DNA from: Sphingomonadaceae bacterium
GTDB lineage: Bacteria; Pseudomonadota; Alphaproteobacteria; Sphingomonadales; Sphingomonadaceae
Direction of reading: 5' to 3'
Assembly: GCA_025359445.1 (NCBI GenBank)
Contig: JANYGB010000043.1
Location: 1 to 47,407, forward strand
DNA length: 47,407 bases
Shown: positions 34,716-42,169 of the stretch, one piece after another
How the letters are laid out: each line of letters starts with the position of its first letter
Position numbering within the stretch: the first letter of the stretch is position 1
Notes under the pieces: generated by a model
The model's input: the letters and a program-made list of their open reading frames with translations, nothing else
Told to the model about the DNA's origin: nothing
Databases searched by the model: none
Position numbers and translations under genes: made by a program

Positions 34716-35311
34716 GCGGCGCGCCTGAAACCGCGCTGGAACCCGTCTTGGCGGCACTGGCTGCGGGCAGGATCGTGGTGCTTACCGGTGACCGGCTGCG
34801 CGGCGGCGACATCGATTTCGCGGTGGCGGCCAAATATGCCGATGCCGCCGCGATCAACTTCATGGCAACGCACGGCCGCGGGCTGATCTGCCTCGCGCTG
34901 ATTCCGGCGCACGCGCTGCGGCTGGGCATCGGGCTGATTAATCCGGGCGCAGCGCGCCAGTCAGGCCGTCCGCACGGCCGCTCGATCGAGGCGCGCGACG
35001 GCGTTTCAACCGGGATTTCGGCAGCTGACCGGGCGCGTACCGTGGCGGTTGCGATCGCGCCGGGGGCCACCTCGGACGATCTCGTTTCGCCCGGGCATGT
35101 GTTCCCGCTGATCGCCGCGGCGGGCGGAATTTCCGAACGGCCGGCAGCGCTCGAAGCCGCCATTGAACTGACCCGGCGCGCCGGTGCTGGCGATGCGGCA
35201 GTGCTCTGTTCGATCATGCGCGACGATGGGGAAATGGCCAGGATCGAGGATGTGGCCGACCTGATCGCAGCGCACGGCATGGCCGTGGCGGACATCGCTG
35301 CGCTGCTGTGA
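34712..35311 (+). CDS. RibB-like protein lacking catalytic metal residues (pseudoenzyme candidate)
   Basis: A 199-residue protein that aligns across its whole length with 3,4-dihydroxy-2-butanone-4-phosphate synthase (RibB), the entry enzyme to the riboflavin xylene ring. Conserved parts include INFMATHGRGLICLAL, GVSTGISAADRA, SPGHVFPLIAAAGG and DDGEMAR. Against E. coli RibB (from memory) the metal/catalytic set is missing. The R-E-N-E-G-D motif reads R28-L-R-G-G-D33 (Glu38 to Leu29, Glu40 to Gly31), metal ligand His153 becomes Ala146, and Glu174 becomes Ser167. Cys60, His129 and Asp33 remain. It cannot be expected to make the normal product. The start overlaps the FMN reductase stop (ATGA), and it ends the sulfoquinovose operon. 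A flavin-, sugar-phosphate- or partner-binding role is possible but unknown. Confidence 0.8.
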   Translation: MSGAPETALEPVLAALAAGRIVVLTGDRLRGGDIDFAVAAKYADAAAINFMATHGRGLICLALIPAHALRLGIGLINPGAARQSGRPHGRSIEARDGVSTGISAADRARTVAVAIAPGATSDDLVSPGHVFPLIAAAGGISERPAALEAAIELTRRAGAGDAAVLCSIMRDDGEMARIEDVADLIAAHGMAVADIAALL

Positions 35312-35317
35312 TGCGCC

Positions 35318-35665
35318 TCAGGCGCTGCGCGCGCTCGCGACGATTTCGTGCAAATCTTCTGTCGCCCACGGCTTGCTTTTTACCCCGAGCAGCCCTTCGA
35401 ACGGCTCGCCCACATCGCGCGGGTTGCCAGTCAGGTAATATACCTTGGTGCCATAGCGTGCTGCCAATTCACGGGCGATCCTGGGGCCGGTAAAACCATC
35501 CCGCAGGTTCAAGTCGACAACCGCGATTTCGGGACATTGCTTGGCCAGCTCAAGGGCGGTTTCGGTGTTGGGTGCGATGCCGATCACGTCGCACCCCAGA
35601 TCCTGGAACGCCTCTTCAAGGTGCATCGCGGTAAAGATTTCGTCTTCGACAATAAGGATTTTCAC
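35318..35665 (-). CDS. Single-domain response regulator (receiver only)
   Basis: A 115-residue CheY-like receiver. It has the acidic pair (VEDE, 7-10), phosphoacceptor Asp51 (AVVDLNLRDG), the switch Thr (YYLTGNP) and the invariant Lys (KSKPW). No output domain follows. Single-domain receivers of this GLNLRDG type are common in alphaproteobacterial stress and phosphorelay pathways, often fed by HWE/HisKA2 kinases; no kinase is present in the window. It runs divergently from the GNAT gene and faces the end of the sulfoquinovose operon, with 6 bases between the stops. Confidence 0.9.
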   Translation of the reverse strand: MKILIVEDEIFTAMHLEEAFQDLGCDVIGIAPNTETALELAKQCPEIAVVDLNLRDGFTGPRIARELAARYGTKVYYLTGNPRDVGEPFEGLLGVKSKPWATEDLHEIVASARSA

Positions 35666-35736
35666 GGGCTATTTGCCTTTTGCTGCAATGTTTTAACCCG
35701 CAATCGGCGATTCGGTTCCGGCCCGAATTGTGTGCT

Positions 35737-36369
35737 ATGGCTGGCGTGATGGCCCTTTCCGCTACCACTGACGCGCTTAGCGCAATCGTTGTTCACACCC
35801 AGCTCGAGGACGGGCGCAAGGTCTGTCTGCGAACGGTCCGCCCCTCGGACGAGGCGCGAATGCGGCGCGGGATCGAACTGCTTTCCAGCGAATCGCGCTA
35901 CTTGCGGTTCTTTTCAGGCGCGCCCGTGCCGCCCGACAAGGTCATCGCCAGCCTGGTTGAAGTCGATGGTCATCGCCACCTGGCCTGGGGCGCAATCCTG
36001 TCCGACGATCCTGCGCATCCGGCTGTCGGTGCGGTGCATGCGGTGCGCAACAACCCGGCCAGTAACAGCGCTGAATTCGCGGTTGGAATCCTCGACGCGT
36101 TTCACGGGCTCGGCCTGGCGCGGATGCTGACTGCGGTCTTGCTGGTCCAATGCCGCAGCGAAGGGATCGATCGGATGGACGTACAGATCCTTTCGGAAAA
36201 CTACGCGGCCGCGAGCTTGGTGCGTTCGCTCGGCGCAGAAAAATGCGGCAGCGAACAAGGCGTGTCAAACTACGTGCTCCATACTCAGGTCGCGCTTGGG
36301 AAATTGCAGCACAATTCAGGCCCGGCCGGAATCGCCGCAGTGTTTACGGCGTTCGCGGATTATATTTGA
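35737..36369 (+). CDS. GNAT-family N-acetyltransferase
   Basis: A 210-residue acetyltransferase. The core has CLRTVRPSDEARMRRGIELL near the N-terminus, EFAVGILDAFHGLGLARMLTAV (split EFAVGILDAFHGLG and LARMLTAV) as the acetyl-CoA pyrophosphate loop, and ILSENYAAASLVRSLGAEKC as the typical late-strand motif. It is similar to the GNAT domain of protein-lysine acetyltransferases of the Pat type (domain alone). The acceptor is unknown. The start is uncertain between ATG 35737 and ATG 35749; neither has a clear ribosome site. Its 3' end overlaps the convergent 438-residue gene by ten bases. Confidence 0.82.
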   Translation: MAGVMALSATTDALSAIVVHTQLEDGRKVCLRTVRPSDEARMRRGIELLSSESRYLRFFSGAPVPPDKVIASLVEVDGHRHLAWGAILSDDPAHPAVGAVHAVRNNPASNSAEFAVGILDAFHGLGLARMLTAVLLVQCRSEGIDRMDVQILSENYAAASLVRSLGAEKCGSEQGVSNYVLHTQVALGKLQHNSGPAGIAAVFTAFADYI

Positions 36370-37676
36370 CGGATTGCCGCGCGCAGCCAGCCTTTTAGCC
36401 TGGCCCAACGGCCTTCGGCGCGGTCGGTTACCAGAGCTTCGCTCGTTTCAACGATCATGATTTGGCTCTCGGTTTCCTCAATCCGCTCTGCAGCGAGCCA
36501 GGCAGGCTCCGCCGTCCAGTCACTCACAGCATCCGGCTCAACTTCTAGTGGTGAGACCAATGGCGGCCCGGGAAGTTCTGGTGCGTGCGTTGCCAACAGG
36601 CTTTGCAATCTCTGCTGCAGATCAGGATCGCGCGGCCCGAGCATGTCGCGGAAATCGGAGCTGATCTTGGTGGGTTTCTTGGCCAGCAGAAGCGCGCCAT
36701 CGATTTGGGCCATGACCGGTTCGGGCTCGACGAATGCGGGAGTTTCAAGCGCGATCTCGCGCTCGATATCAATTTCCTCGCGCTCCGCATGATTGAGATG
36801 GCGCAGCCCCGCGAGGCGCAGTGCCAGTTCATCATCGTTCTCTTCGAGCACCAGCACGGCACGCTTCCTGGCGCGCGGGATACTAGTCACCAGCAGGCTG
36901 CTGTAGCGCGGCACGGGCACGCCTTGCGCGGCGACGACCATGTCATCCTCGGCTGCGTTGGCCTTGAGAACTTCTGCTGACATACCCGCCACCGGAGCGT
37001 CGAAATAAGGATAGACCCCGTTGCTGCCTGCGGTAACGCACAGCGGGCGCGGCACTCCGCCGCGTTCGATCTGCCGTGTTACCGCCTCGATCAGCAATGC
37101 CGAGAGCAGGCATGCGCCGAGCGATCCGGCGCATAGCCCGGCCTCATCAGGTTCATCATCGGCGAGCAGCCTCGTCTCGAGCAGGGCAAGTGCACCATAC
37201 AGATCATCGATGCCCTCCACCCCCAGCGCGGTGTCGGTCGCCTCAGGGTCGCCGCTCCAGGTGCAGCCGTCGAACGAATAGCCCTCGAGCAGGTCTTCGC
37301 GGCTACTGTGCGAGAAGGGGAAAGCATCGTCGTTAAAATAGCTCGTTTCAAGGTACGGCTTTAGGTTGCCCCGCGCGTCAGGCTTGGGCACCTCTTCTCC
37401 GGCCCATCCGAACGCGATCGAAACTGCGTTGACCGGCCGTCCGGCACGATCATGACGGCTGACTGCGTCGCCGAGCAATTCCCATCCGGTCAGAACCAGA
37501 TTTCCAGCGGTAACAGTCAGGAACCGTTCGGGCAGGATCCCGCCAGGACCCGCGTAGGGCACGAGCAGCGCGCGCAGGCGCGTGATCGCCGGGGCCAGCT
37601 TGTCTTCGCGCAATCTGTTTTGAATCGAACGACGAAAGTCTTCTTCGTTCAATCCATCGATGACGATGGTGGTCAC
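36360..37676 (-). CDS. Hypothetical protein, 438 aa
   Basis: Not recognised. The protein is soluble-looking and acidic, with no signal peptide or clear membrane span. The first ~250 residues look globular (GLNEEDFRRSIQNRLREDKL, AGNLVLTGWELLGDAVSRHD, VSIAFGWAGEEVPKP, LCAGSLGACLLSALLIEAVT). The C-terminal ~150 residues are rich in Glu, Pro and Asp and appear less ordered. A basic amphipathic end (WARLKGWLRAAIRQI) might contact membrane. Codon use matches its neighbours, so it is a real resident gene. It overlaps the 3' end of the GNAT gene by 10 bases and is divergent from trmL. Confidence 0.7.
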   Translation of the reverse strand: MTTIVIDGLNEEDFRRSIQNRLREDKLAPAITRLRALLVPYAGPGGILPERFLTVTAGNLVLTGWELLGDAVSRHDRAGRPVNAVSIAFGWAGEEVPKPDARGNLKPYLETSYFNDDAFPFSHSSREDLLEGYSFDGCTWSGDPEATDTALGVEGIDDLYGALALLETRLLADDEPDEAGLCAGSLGACLLSALLIEAVTRQIERGGVPRPLCVTAGSNGVYPYFDAPVAGMSAEVLKANAAEDDMVVAAQGVPVPRYSSLLVTSIPRARKRAVLVLEENDDELALRLAGLRHLNHAEREEIDIEREIALETPAFVEPEPVMAQIDGALLLAKKPTKISSDFRDMLGPRDPDLQQRLQSLLATHAPELPGPPLVSPLEVEPDAVSDWTAEPAWLAAERIEETESQIMIVETSEALVTDRAEGRWARLKGWLRAAIRQI

Positions 37677-37831
37677 ACGCGTTTCCCGGGCCTTGCGGAG
37701 CGGGCAATCTGCGCTGCAATGGTTTAATTGTGGTTACTTGGCCGAACCCAGGCGCAGCGGCAGCAGACCTGCTGGGCTCTCCAAAGCGCGCCAGACTTGC
37801 AAGCCGCGCCCGTCGCCGCCAATCAGGGCGA

Positions 37832-38284
37832 ATGCGTATTGCCTTGTTCGAACCGGAAATTGCAGGGAACGTCGGGGCGGTTCTGCGCCTCGGTGCGTGT
37901 CTCGGGGCGGCTGTTGACCTGATCGAGCCGCTGGGATTCGCGTGGGACGATCGCCGCGTGCGCCGGGCTGCCATGGATTATATCGATCACGTCACCGTGG
38001 CGCGGCATGCCAGCTTTGACGCCTTCACGGCTACCGCAGGCGCGCAACGACTGATCCTCTTCACCACCAAAAGCGCGCAGTCGATTTATGACTTTCGCTT
38101 CAGGGCCGACGATATCCTGTTGTTTGGAAAGGAAAGCGCAGGCGTGCCCAGCGCGGTCGCCGAGGCCTGTCAGGCCCGGCTGTGTATCCCGATGCAGCCG
38201 CAGATACGCTCGATGAATCTGGCCTCGTCTGCCGCGATCGCGCTTGCCGAAGGATTGCGCCAGACTGCGAGCTTGCCGCGCTGA
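37832..38284 (+). CDS. trmL: tRNA (cytidine/uridine-2'-O)-methyltransferase TrmL
   Basis: A 150-residue SPOUT-fold methyltransferase that 2'-O-methylates position 34 (wobble) of tRNA-Leu isoacceptors. Family motifs: IALFEPEIAGNVGAVLRLGA at the N-terminus, LLFGKESAGVP (motif 2) and IPMQPQIRSMNLASSAAIAL (motif 3 knot). The start at ATG 37832 gives the normal N-terminus; the frame is open from 37730 but those 34 codons do not resemble the family. The length is normal for TrmL. It precedes nasT by 69 bases and probably has its own promoter. Confidence 0.93.
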   Translation: MRIALFEPEIAGNVGAVLRLGACLGAAVDLIEPLGFAWDDRRVRRAAMDYIDHVTVARHASFDAFTATAGAQRLILFTTKSAQSIYDFRFRADDILLFGKESAGVPSAVAEACQARLCIPMQPQIRSMNLASSAAIALAEGLRQTASLPR

Positions 38285-38353
38285 TTGCTTCGCGCGTCTC
38301 GGCTCTGTCAGATGAAGGTTGCGCCCGGCATTGCTGCGCTGCACAATCCTCCG

Positions 38354-38932
38354 ATGCGGATCGCGATCATCGATGAAAGTGCCGGGCGGGCGGCGGTGAT
38401 CCACGAAGGGCTGGCCGCGCTCGACGATTGCGAAATCTTCGTGATCACCGAACGGCGCGGGCTGGTCGCCCGAATTGGTGAAATCGCGCCCGATATCGTG
38501 CTGATGGATCTGGGCAATCCCTCGCGCGATATGCTCGAGGAATACTTTGCGGTGAGCCGCGCGGTGTCGCGCCCGATCGCGATGTTCGTCGATGAAAGCG
38601 ATGACGATGCAATCGCCGCCTCGATTGACGCAGGCGTTTCATCTTACGTGGTCGACGGGCTCGCTTCGCACCGGATCCGTCCGATCCTCGACCTCGCGGT
38701 GCGGCGGTTCAACGCGTTCGCCCGGCTCGAGTCCGATCTGGCCGAAGCCAAGGGCAAGCTCGCCGAGCGAGTAACGCTCGACCGGGCCAAACGCATCCTG
38801 ATGGACAGCCGCGGCCTGACCGAGCCGCAGGCCTACGCCGCGCTGCGCAAGGCGGCGATGAACCAGGGCCGGCGGATCGCCGATATCGCCGAAGCGGTGG
38901 TGACCGCGCACCAATTGATCGGAGGCCGTTGA
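38354..38932 (+). CDS. nasT: NasT-like ANTAR-domain antiterminator
   Basis: A 192-residue protein with an N-terminal pseudo-receiver (~1-120; IDESAGRAAVIHEGL, VLMDLGNPSRDMLE), a coiled linker (~115-140) and a C-terminal ANTAR RNA-binding domain (AKRILMDSRGLTEPQAYAALR, ~147-167, then KAAMNQGRRIADIAEAVV). NasT binds two-hairpin hexaloop elements in nitrate/nitrite operon leaders and prevents termination; NasS holds it inactive until nitrate or nitrite binds. The start at 38354 fits the family N-terminus (MRIAIIDES); an ATG at 38312 would add 14 residues. Its stop overlaps the nasS start (TGATG). Two matching RNA targets are visible at 40219-40284 and 44878-44943. Confidence 0.93.
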   Translation: MRIAIIDESAGRAAVIHEGLAALDDCEIFVITERRGLVARIGEIAPDIVLMDLGNPSRDMLEEYFAVSRAVSRPIAMFVDESDDDAIAASIDAGVSSYVVDGLASHRIRPILDLAVRRFNAFARLESDLAEAKGKLAERVTLDRAKRILMDSRGLTEPQAYAALRKAAMNQGRRIADIAEAVVTAHQLIGGR

Positions 38933-40140
38933 TGGCACTGGATTTCACCATCGGCTTCCTTCCACTGGTCGATGCCTGCCTGCCGATCCTGGCGCGCGAG
39001 CATGGCTTTGCCGAAGCAGAAGGGGTGGCGCTGCGGCTGGTCCGCGACATGAGCTGGGCGACCGTGCTCGACCGGCTCTTGTATGGCCACAGCGACGCCG
39101 CGCACATGGTCGCACCGCTGGCGATCGCCACGACACTGGGGCGAGGGCGCCCGCCGGTCCCGCTGGCGGTGCCGTTTGTGCTCGGGCTTAACGGCAATGC
39201 GATCACCTTGCGAACCGATCTGGCCGACCGAGTCTGTCCGGCGGGCGGTCTGGGTAATCCCAAGGCGGTCGGCGCGGCGCTGCGCGTCGTCGCGGCAGAG
39301 CGCCTCGCAGCGGGTCAGCCGCTCCGCTTCGGGGTGGTCCACCGCTATTCGAGCCACAATTACATGCTCCGGTACTGGCTTGCCGCTTGCGGCATCCGCC
39401 CGGACATCGACGTTTCGATCACCACGGTTGCGCCGCCGTTTTGCGCCGATGCGCTCGAAGCGGGCGAGGTCGACGGGATCTGCGTCGGCGAACCTTGGAA
39501 TTCGGTCGCCGTGGAGCATGGCGCGGGCCGCATCGTCCTCGCCACGGCGCAAATCTGGCGGCGCGGGGTCGAAAAGGTGCTCGCCCTGCGCGAGCCGGTG
39601 CTGAACGAACGGCGCGATCAGGTTGAGGCGCTGCTGCGCGCGCTGGTGGCGGCGGCGCGGCACTTCGTCGATCCGGCCAACGCAGAAACTAACGCCGTGA
39701 TCCTCGCCCGCCCGGAATATCTCGATGGTTCGGCCGCGCTGATCCAGCGCGCGATCACCGACCGGCTGCTGCTCGTCCGGGGCGGCCAGCCGGTGCACTT
39801 CCCCGATTTCATGTTCCAGTACCGCGAGGCGGCAAACTTTCCGTGGGTCAGCCAGGCCGAGTGGCTCTACACCCAGATGGCGCGGTGGGAGGGAACCCCG
39901 TTTTCATCCGAAGAGGCAGCCAAAGCGGCGCGGGTGTTCCGTCCCGACGTCTACCGCAGTGCACTAATGGGCGGTGCCGAGCCGCTGCCCGGAGCCAGTT
40001 CGAAAGTTGAAGGCAGCTTGGCGGGGATCACCGCTGTTGGCACCCCACAGGGCCGGATGATGCTGGAAAGCAACCGCTTTTTCGATGGCGTCGAATTCGA
40101 TCCGAACGATCTGGAAGGGTATCTTGCGCGCCTGCCGTGA
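38932..40140 (+). CDS. nasS: NasS-like nitrate/nitrite sensor (NrtA-type binding protein)
   Basis: A 402-residue solute-binding protein of the NrtA/NMT1 type but without a signal peptide, as expected for the cytoplasmic sensor NasS. Features include IGFLPLVDACLPILAREHGF at the N-terminus, the ligand-cleft segment VPFVLGLNGNAITL and VDGICVGEPWNSVAVEHGAG in the second lobe. NasS sequesters NasT; nitrate or nitrite releases it. The start at 38932 has GGAGG seven bases upstream within the end of nasT and overlaps the nasT stop. An ANTAR-type leader follows 10 bases after the stop. Confidence 0.93.
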   Translation: MALDFTIGFLPLVDACLPILAREHGFAEAEGVALRLVRDMSWATVLDRLLYGHSDAAHMVAPLAIATTLGRGRPPVPLAVPFVLGLNGNAITLRTDLADRVCPAGGLGNPKAVGAALRVVAAERLAAGQPLRFGVVHRYSSHNYMLRYWLAACGIRPDIDVSITTVAPPFCADALEAGEVDGICVGEPWNSVAVEHGAGRIVLATAQIWRRGVEKVLALREPVLNERRDQVEALLRALVAAARHFVDPANAETNAVILARPEYLDGSAALIQRAITDRLLLVRGGQPVHFPDFMFQYREAANFPWVSQAEWLYTQMARWEGTPFSSEEAAKAARVFRPDVYRSALMGGAEPLPGASSKVEGSLAGITAVGTPQGRMMLESNRFFDGVEFDPNDLEGYLARLP

Positions 40141-40144
40141 AGCT

Positions 40145-40198
40145 AATTTATGCTGCACTGCAAAAATCGCTTGCCGCCGCCGCCGTGAATCGCTTACC
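40145..40198 (+). promoter_or_regulatory. Promoter block of nitrate leader 1
   Basis: ATGCTGCACTGCAAAAA (40150-40166) is identical in leader 2 (44805-44821). In both, CTTGCC follows after exactly three bases (40170-40175; 44825-44830) and GAATC begins 17 bases after the start of CTTGCC. This conserved spacing suggests a bound activator overlapping or abutting a -35 element (CTTGCC), with a weak -10 near 40193-40198. The activator is unknown. No GG-N10-GC pattern of a sigma54 promoter is present. Confidence 0.5.
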
Positions 40199-40218
40199 CC
40201 TAGTGCAGCCGAGATGCC

Positions 40219-40325
40219 GCGCCCCAACGCTGGTGCGCAACAGGAACTCGGCTAAACACTGACATTGCGTGGCAACGAAGCCGCCTGTTCAGGTCCCATC
40301 CGGGACCGGGCGAGGCGGGTTTTTT
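40219..40325 (+). ncRNA. ANTAR-type antitermination leader 1 with intrinsic terminator
   Basis: Hairpin 1 at 40219-40238 (GCGCCCC/GGTGCGC, one mismatch) has hexaloop AACGCT; hairpin 2 at 40269-40284 (GTGGC/GCCGC) has hexaloop AACGAA. Both loops have A at position 1 and G at position 4, the ANTAR recognition code. The 3' strand of hairpin 2 overlaps the 5' strand of a terminator (CCGCCT 40281-40286 with AGGCGG 40313-40318, inner stem GGTCCC/GGGACC, six U at 40320-40325). NasT binding would therefore exclude the terminator. The next gene downstream, however, is on the opposite strand; narK is 1.85 kb away. Confidence 0.75.
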
Positions 40326-40367
40326 GCGTGCGTGAGATGGGGGCATTCGCAGGTGAGCCAGATCCGA

Positions 40368-42074
40368 TCAGCGCAGCAGCAGCGCGGCCACCAGCGCCGC
40401 ACCGAGCAACGTGCTGAGCGCCTGCCAGAAGCGCACCGGATTGCATTCAAGCAAGGGCATGGTGCGACACCGACCCAGCCCGAGCGTGCCGCCGCCCTCG
40501 AGCGTGCGGAGCAGTTCGATCACATCGCCGAAGCGGGCCTGTGGATCGGGCTGGATTGCGGTCAGGATCGCATCGTCGAGCCAGCTGGGAATTTCGGAGC
40601 GGTGGCGCGAGGGCGGCAGCGCGCGGCCGAAGCGTGGGCGCTGGAAGGCTTCCTGCTCGCCGTAAGGCCATTTGCCGGTGAACCAGCGGTACAGCGTGAC
40701 GCCCAGCGCGAACTGGTCGGTCATGGCATCCCCGGCGTTGCCGGAAAACTGCTCGGGTGCCATGAATCCTGGCGTACCGGGGATTTCATCGCTGCGGAAA
40801 TCCTCGACTCGCGGCAACCGGGCGACGCCCAGATCGATCAGCTTGAGCCCGCCGCCGTCATTATCCCGGGCGTTCGTCAGCATGACGTTATCGGGCTTGA
40901 TATCGCGGTGCACCACTTCGAGCCGGTGCAGCGCCGCGACCGCGCGGGTCAGCCGGATCGCCTGATCGAGCGCCCCGCGCAGCGCAGGAACCCCGCGTTC
41001 GAGCCGCTGGGCCATGGTCTCGCCGGCGAGCAGCGGCATGACCCCGTACAGCGCGGTCTGGCGATCCGGGCGGATCGGATGCGCGGCGAGCACGAACGGG
41101 CTGGCGATCCGCTGCGCGAGCAGCATCTCGCGGGCAAAAGCCAGCCGCAGCGCGCGCTCGGACAGCACCTCGCGGCGCGGGAACTTGAGCACGATCTGGC
41201 TGCCGTCCTCACCGTCAGTGGCCGCCAGCAGCACCGCGTGACGCCCTTCGGACAAGACCCGCTCGATGCGGAATCCATCGATGCTTTCACCCGCTCGCGG
41301 TGGTTCGGCAAACGGCAGCGCCGACAGACCCGCCAGAATCCCGTCATGATCGGGCGCGGGCAGCCGGACCACATCGAGCACCAGCGCGGTCGCATTGTCT
41401 TGGCCGCCAGCTTCGATAGCAGCTTCGGCGAGCCGCGCCGCCGTGCCTTCGGCGCTGGCATTCTCGCTCAGGATCGCAGCGATCCGCGCCGCCGAGAGCA
41501 CGCCGTGGACCCCGTCACTGGTCAGCAGCAGCCGGTCATGTTCGCAGAGCTCGATTGCAGAGTGATCGAGCCGCAGCTCGGGCTCGATCCCCAGCGCGCG
41601 GATCAGCACGTGGTTCAGGTCGGGTTCGGGGCGGACGTGATCGGTGGTCAGGCAGGTCAGCCGCCCGCCCGAGTAACGCCAGGCGCGGCTATCGCCGACA
41701 TGGACCAGATGGGCGCGCCGCCCGCGCAGCGCGAGCGCGGTGAAGGTCGTCGCGCTGTCGGTCATCGCAGCCCCGCGCGCCTGCGCATGGAGCCAGCGAT
41801 TGTAGGCGGCGAGCGGGACTTGCATCGCCCGCGCCGGGCCGAGCGTATCGGGCATCGCATAGAACCCTTCGATCAGCGCGCGCACCGCGAGTTCAGCCGC
41901 CGTGCGTCCCGCCTTACCGCCCGAAACGCCGTCGGCCAGCGCCGCGATAATCCCGCTGCGCGCCCGTTCGCGCGCGCTGCCCAGATGAACCCCGCCGAAA
42001 TCCTGGTTGTCGGCACGCGGTCCGGTCAGGCTCGCAAAGCCTGCCGCCACCACCAGTTCGCCCTCGCTGCGCAT
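40368..42074 (-). CDS. Bifunctional protein phosphatase (PP2C) - serine/threonine kinase
   Basis: A 568-residue protein with an N-terminal PP2C phosphatase (~1-235: TGPRADNQD, ALADGVSGGKAG, HVGDSRAWRYSGG, LLTSDGVHGVL, AGGQDNATALV). A kinase domain follows (~265-530: IVLKFPRREVL with the ATP Lys, VVHRDIKPDNVML, LIDLGVARLP, PGTPGFMAPEQF). One C-terminal membrane span ends the protein (LSTLLGAALVAALLLR). Similar fusions accompany nitrate assimilation genes in Pseudomonas and other proteobacteria. The start at 42074 is chosen for its GAGGGG site; ATG 42098 has none. Unusually, the gene runs against the nasTS-narK-nirB direction, convergent with leader 1 and divergent from narK. The target proteins are unknown. 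Confidence 0.9.
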   Translation of the reverse strand: MRSEGELVVAAGFASLTGPRADNQDFGGVHLGSARERARSGIIAALADGVSGGKAGRTAAELAVRALIEGFYAMPDTLGPARAMQVPLAAYNRWLHAQARGAAMTDSATTFTALALRGRRAHLVHVGDSRAWRYSGGRLTCLTTDHVRPEPDLNHVLIRALGIEPELRLDHSAIELCEHDRLLLTSDGVHGVLSAARIAAILSENASAEGTAARLAEAAIEAGGQDNATALVLDVVRLPAPDHDGILAGLSALPFAEPPRAGESIDGFRIERVLSEGRHAVLLAATDGEDGSQIVLKFPRREVLSERALRLAFAREMLLAQRIASPFVLAAHPIRPDRQTALYGVMPLLAGETMAQRLERGVPALRGALDQAIRLTRAVAALHRLEVVHRDIKPDNVMLTNARDNDGGGLKLIDLGVARLPRVEDFRSDEIPGTPGFMAPEQFSGNAGDAMTDQFALGVTLYRWFTGKWPYGEQEAFQRPRFGRALPPSRHRSEIPSWLDDAILTAIQPDPQARFGDVIELLRTLEGGGTLGLGRCRTMPLLECNPVRFWQALSTLLGAALVAALLLR

Positions 42075-42169
42075 TGTTTCGTACTGCCCCTCGCACATGC
42101 GGGCCCGTCGCCCGCCCGCGTGAGGATCGTTTTCACAACCGTTCCGTCAAGTCCAAGGAGGGCCTAACA

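Noticed and set aside
34712..35311. Ordinary riboflavin-pathway RibB supplying FMN to the monooxygenase
   Set aside because: The catalytic and metal-binding residues are replaced, so it is unlikely to make dihydroxybutanone phosphate.
40145..40200. Sigma54 (-24/-12) promoter before the nitrate leaders
   Set aside because: No GG-N10-GC pattern fits in either leader; the conserved elements look like an activator site plus a CTTGCC -35 box.
40269..42167. Long plus-strand open frame (632 codons) opposite the phosphatase-kinase gene
   Set aside because: It is an out-of-phase shadow of the minus-strand gene, rich in Arg/Gln/His/Pro with no domain motif. The minus frame has complete PP2C and kinase motifs.
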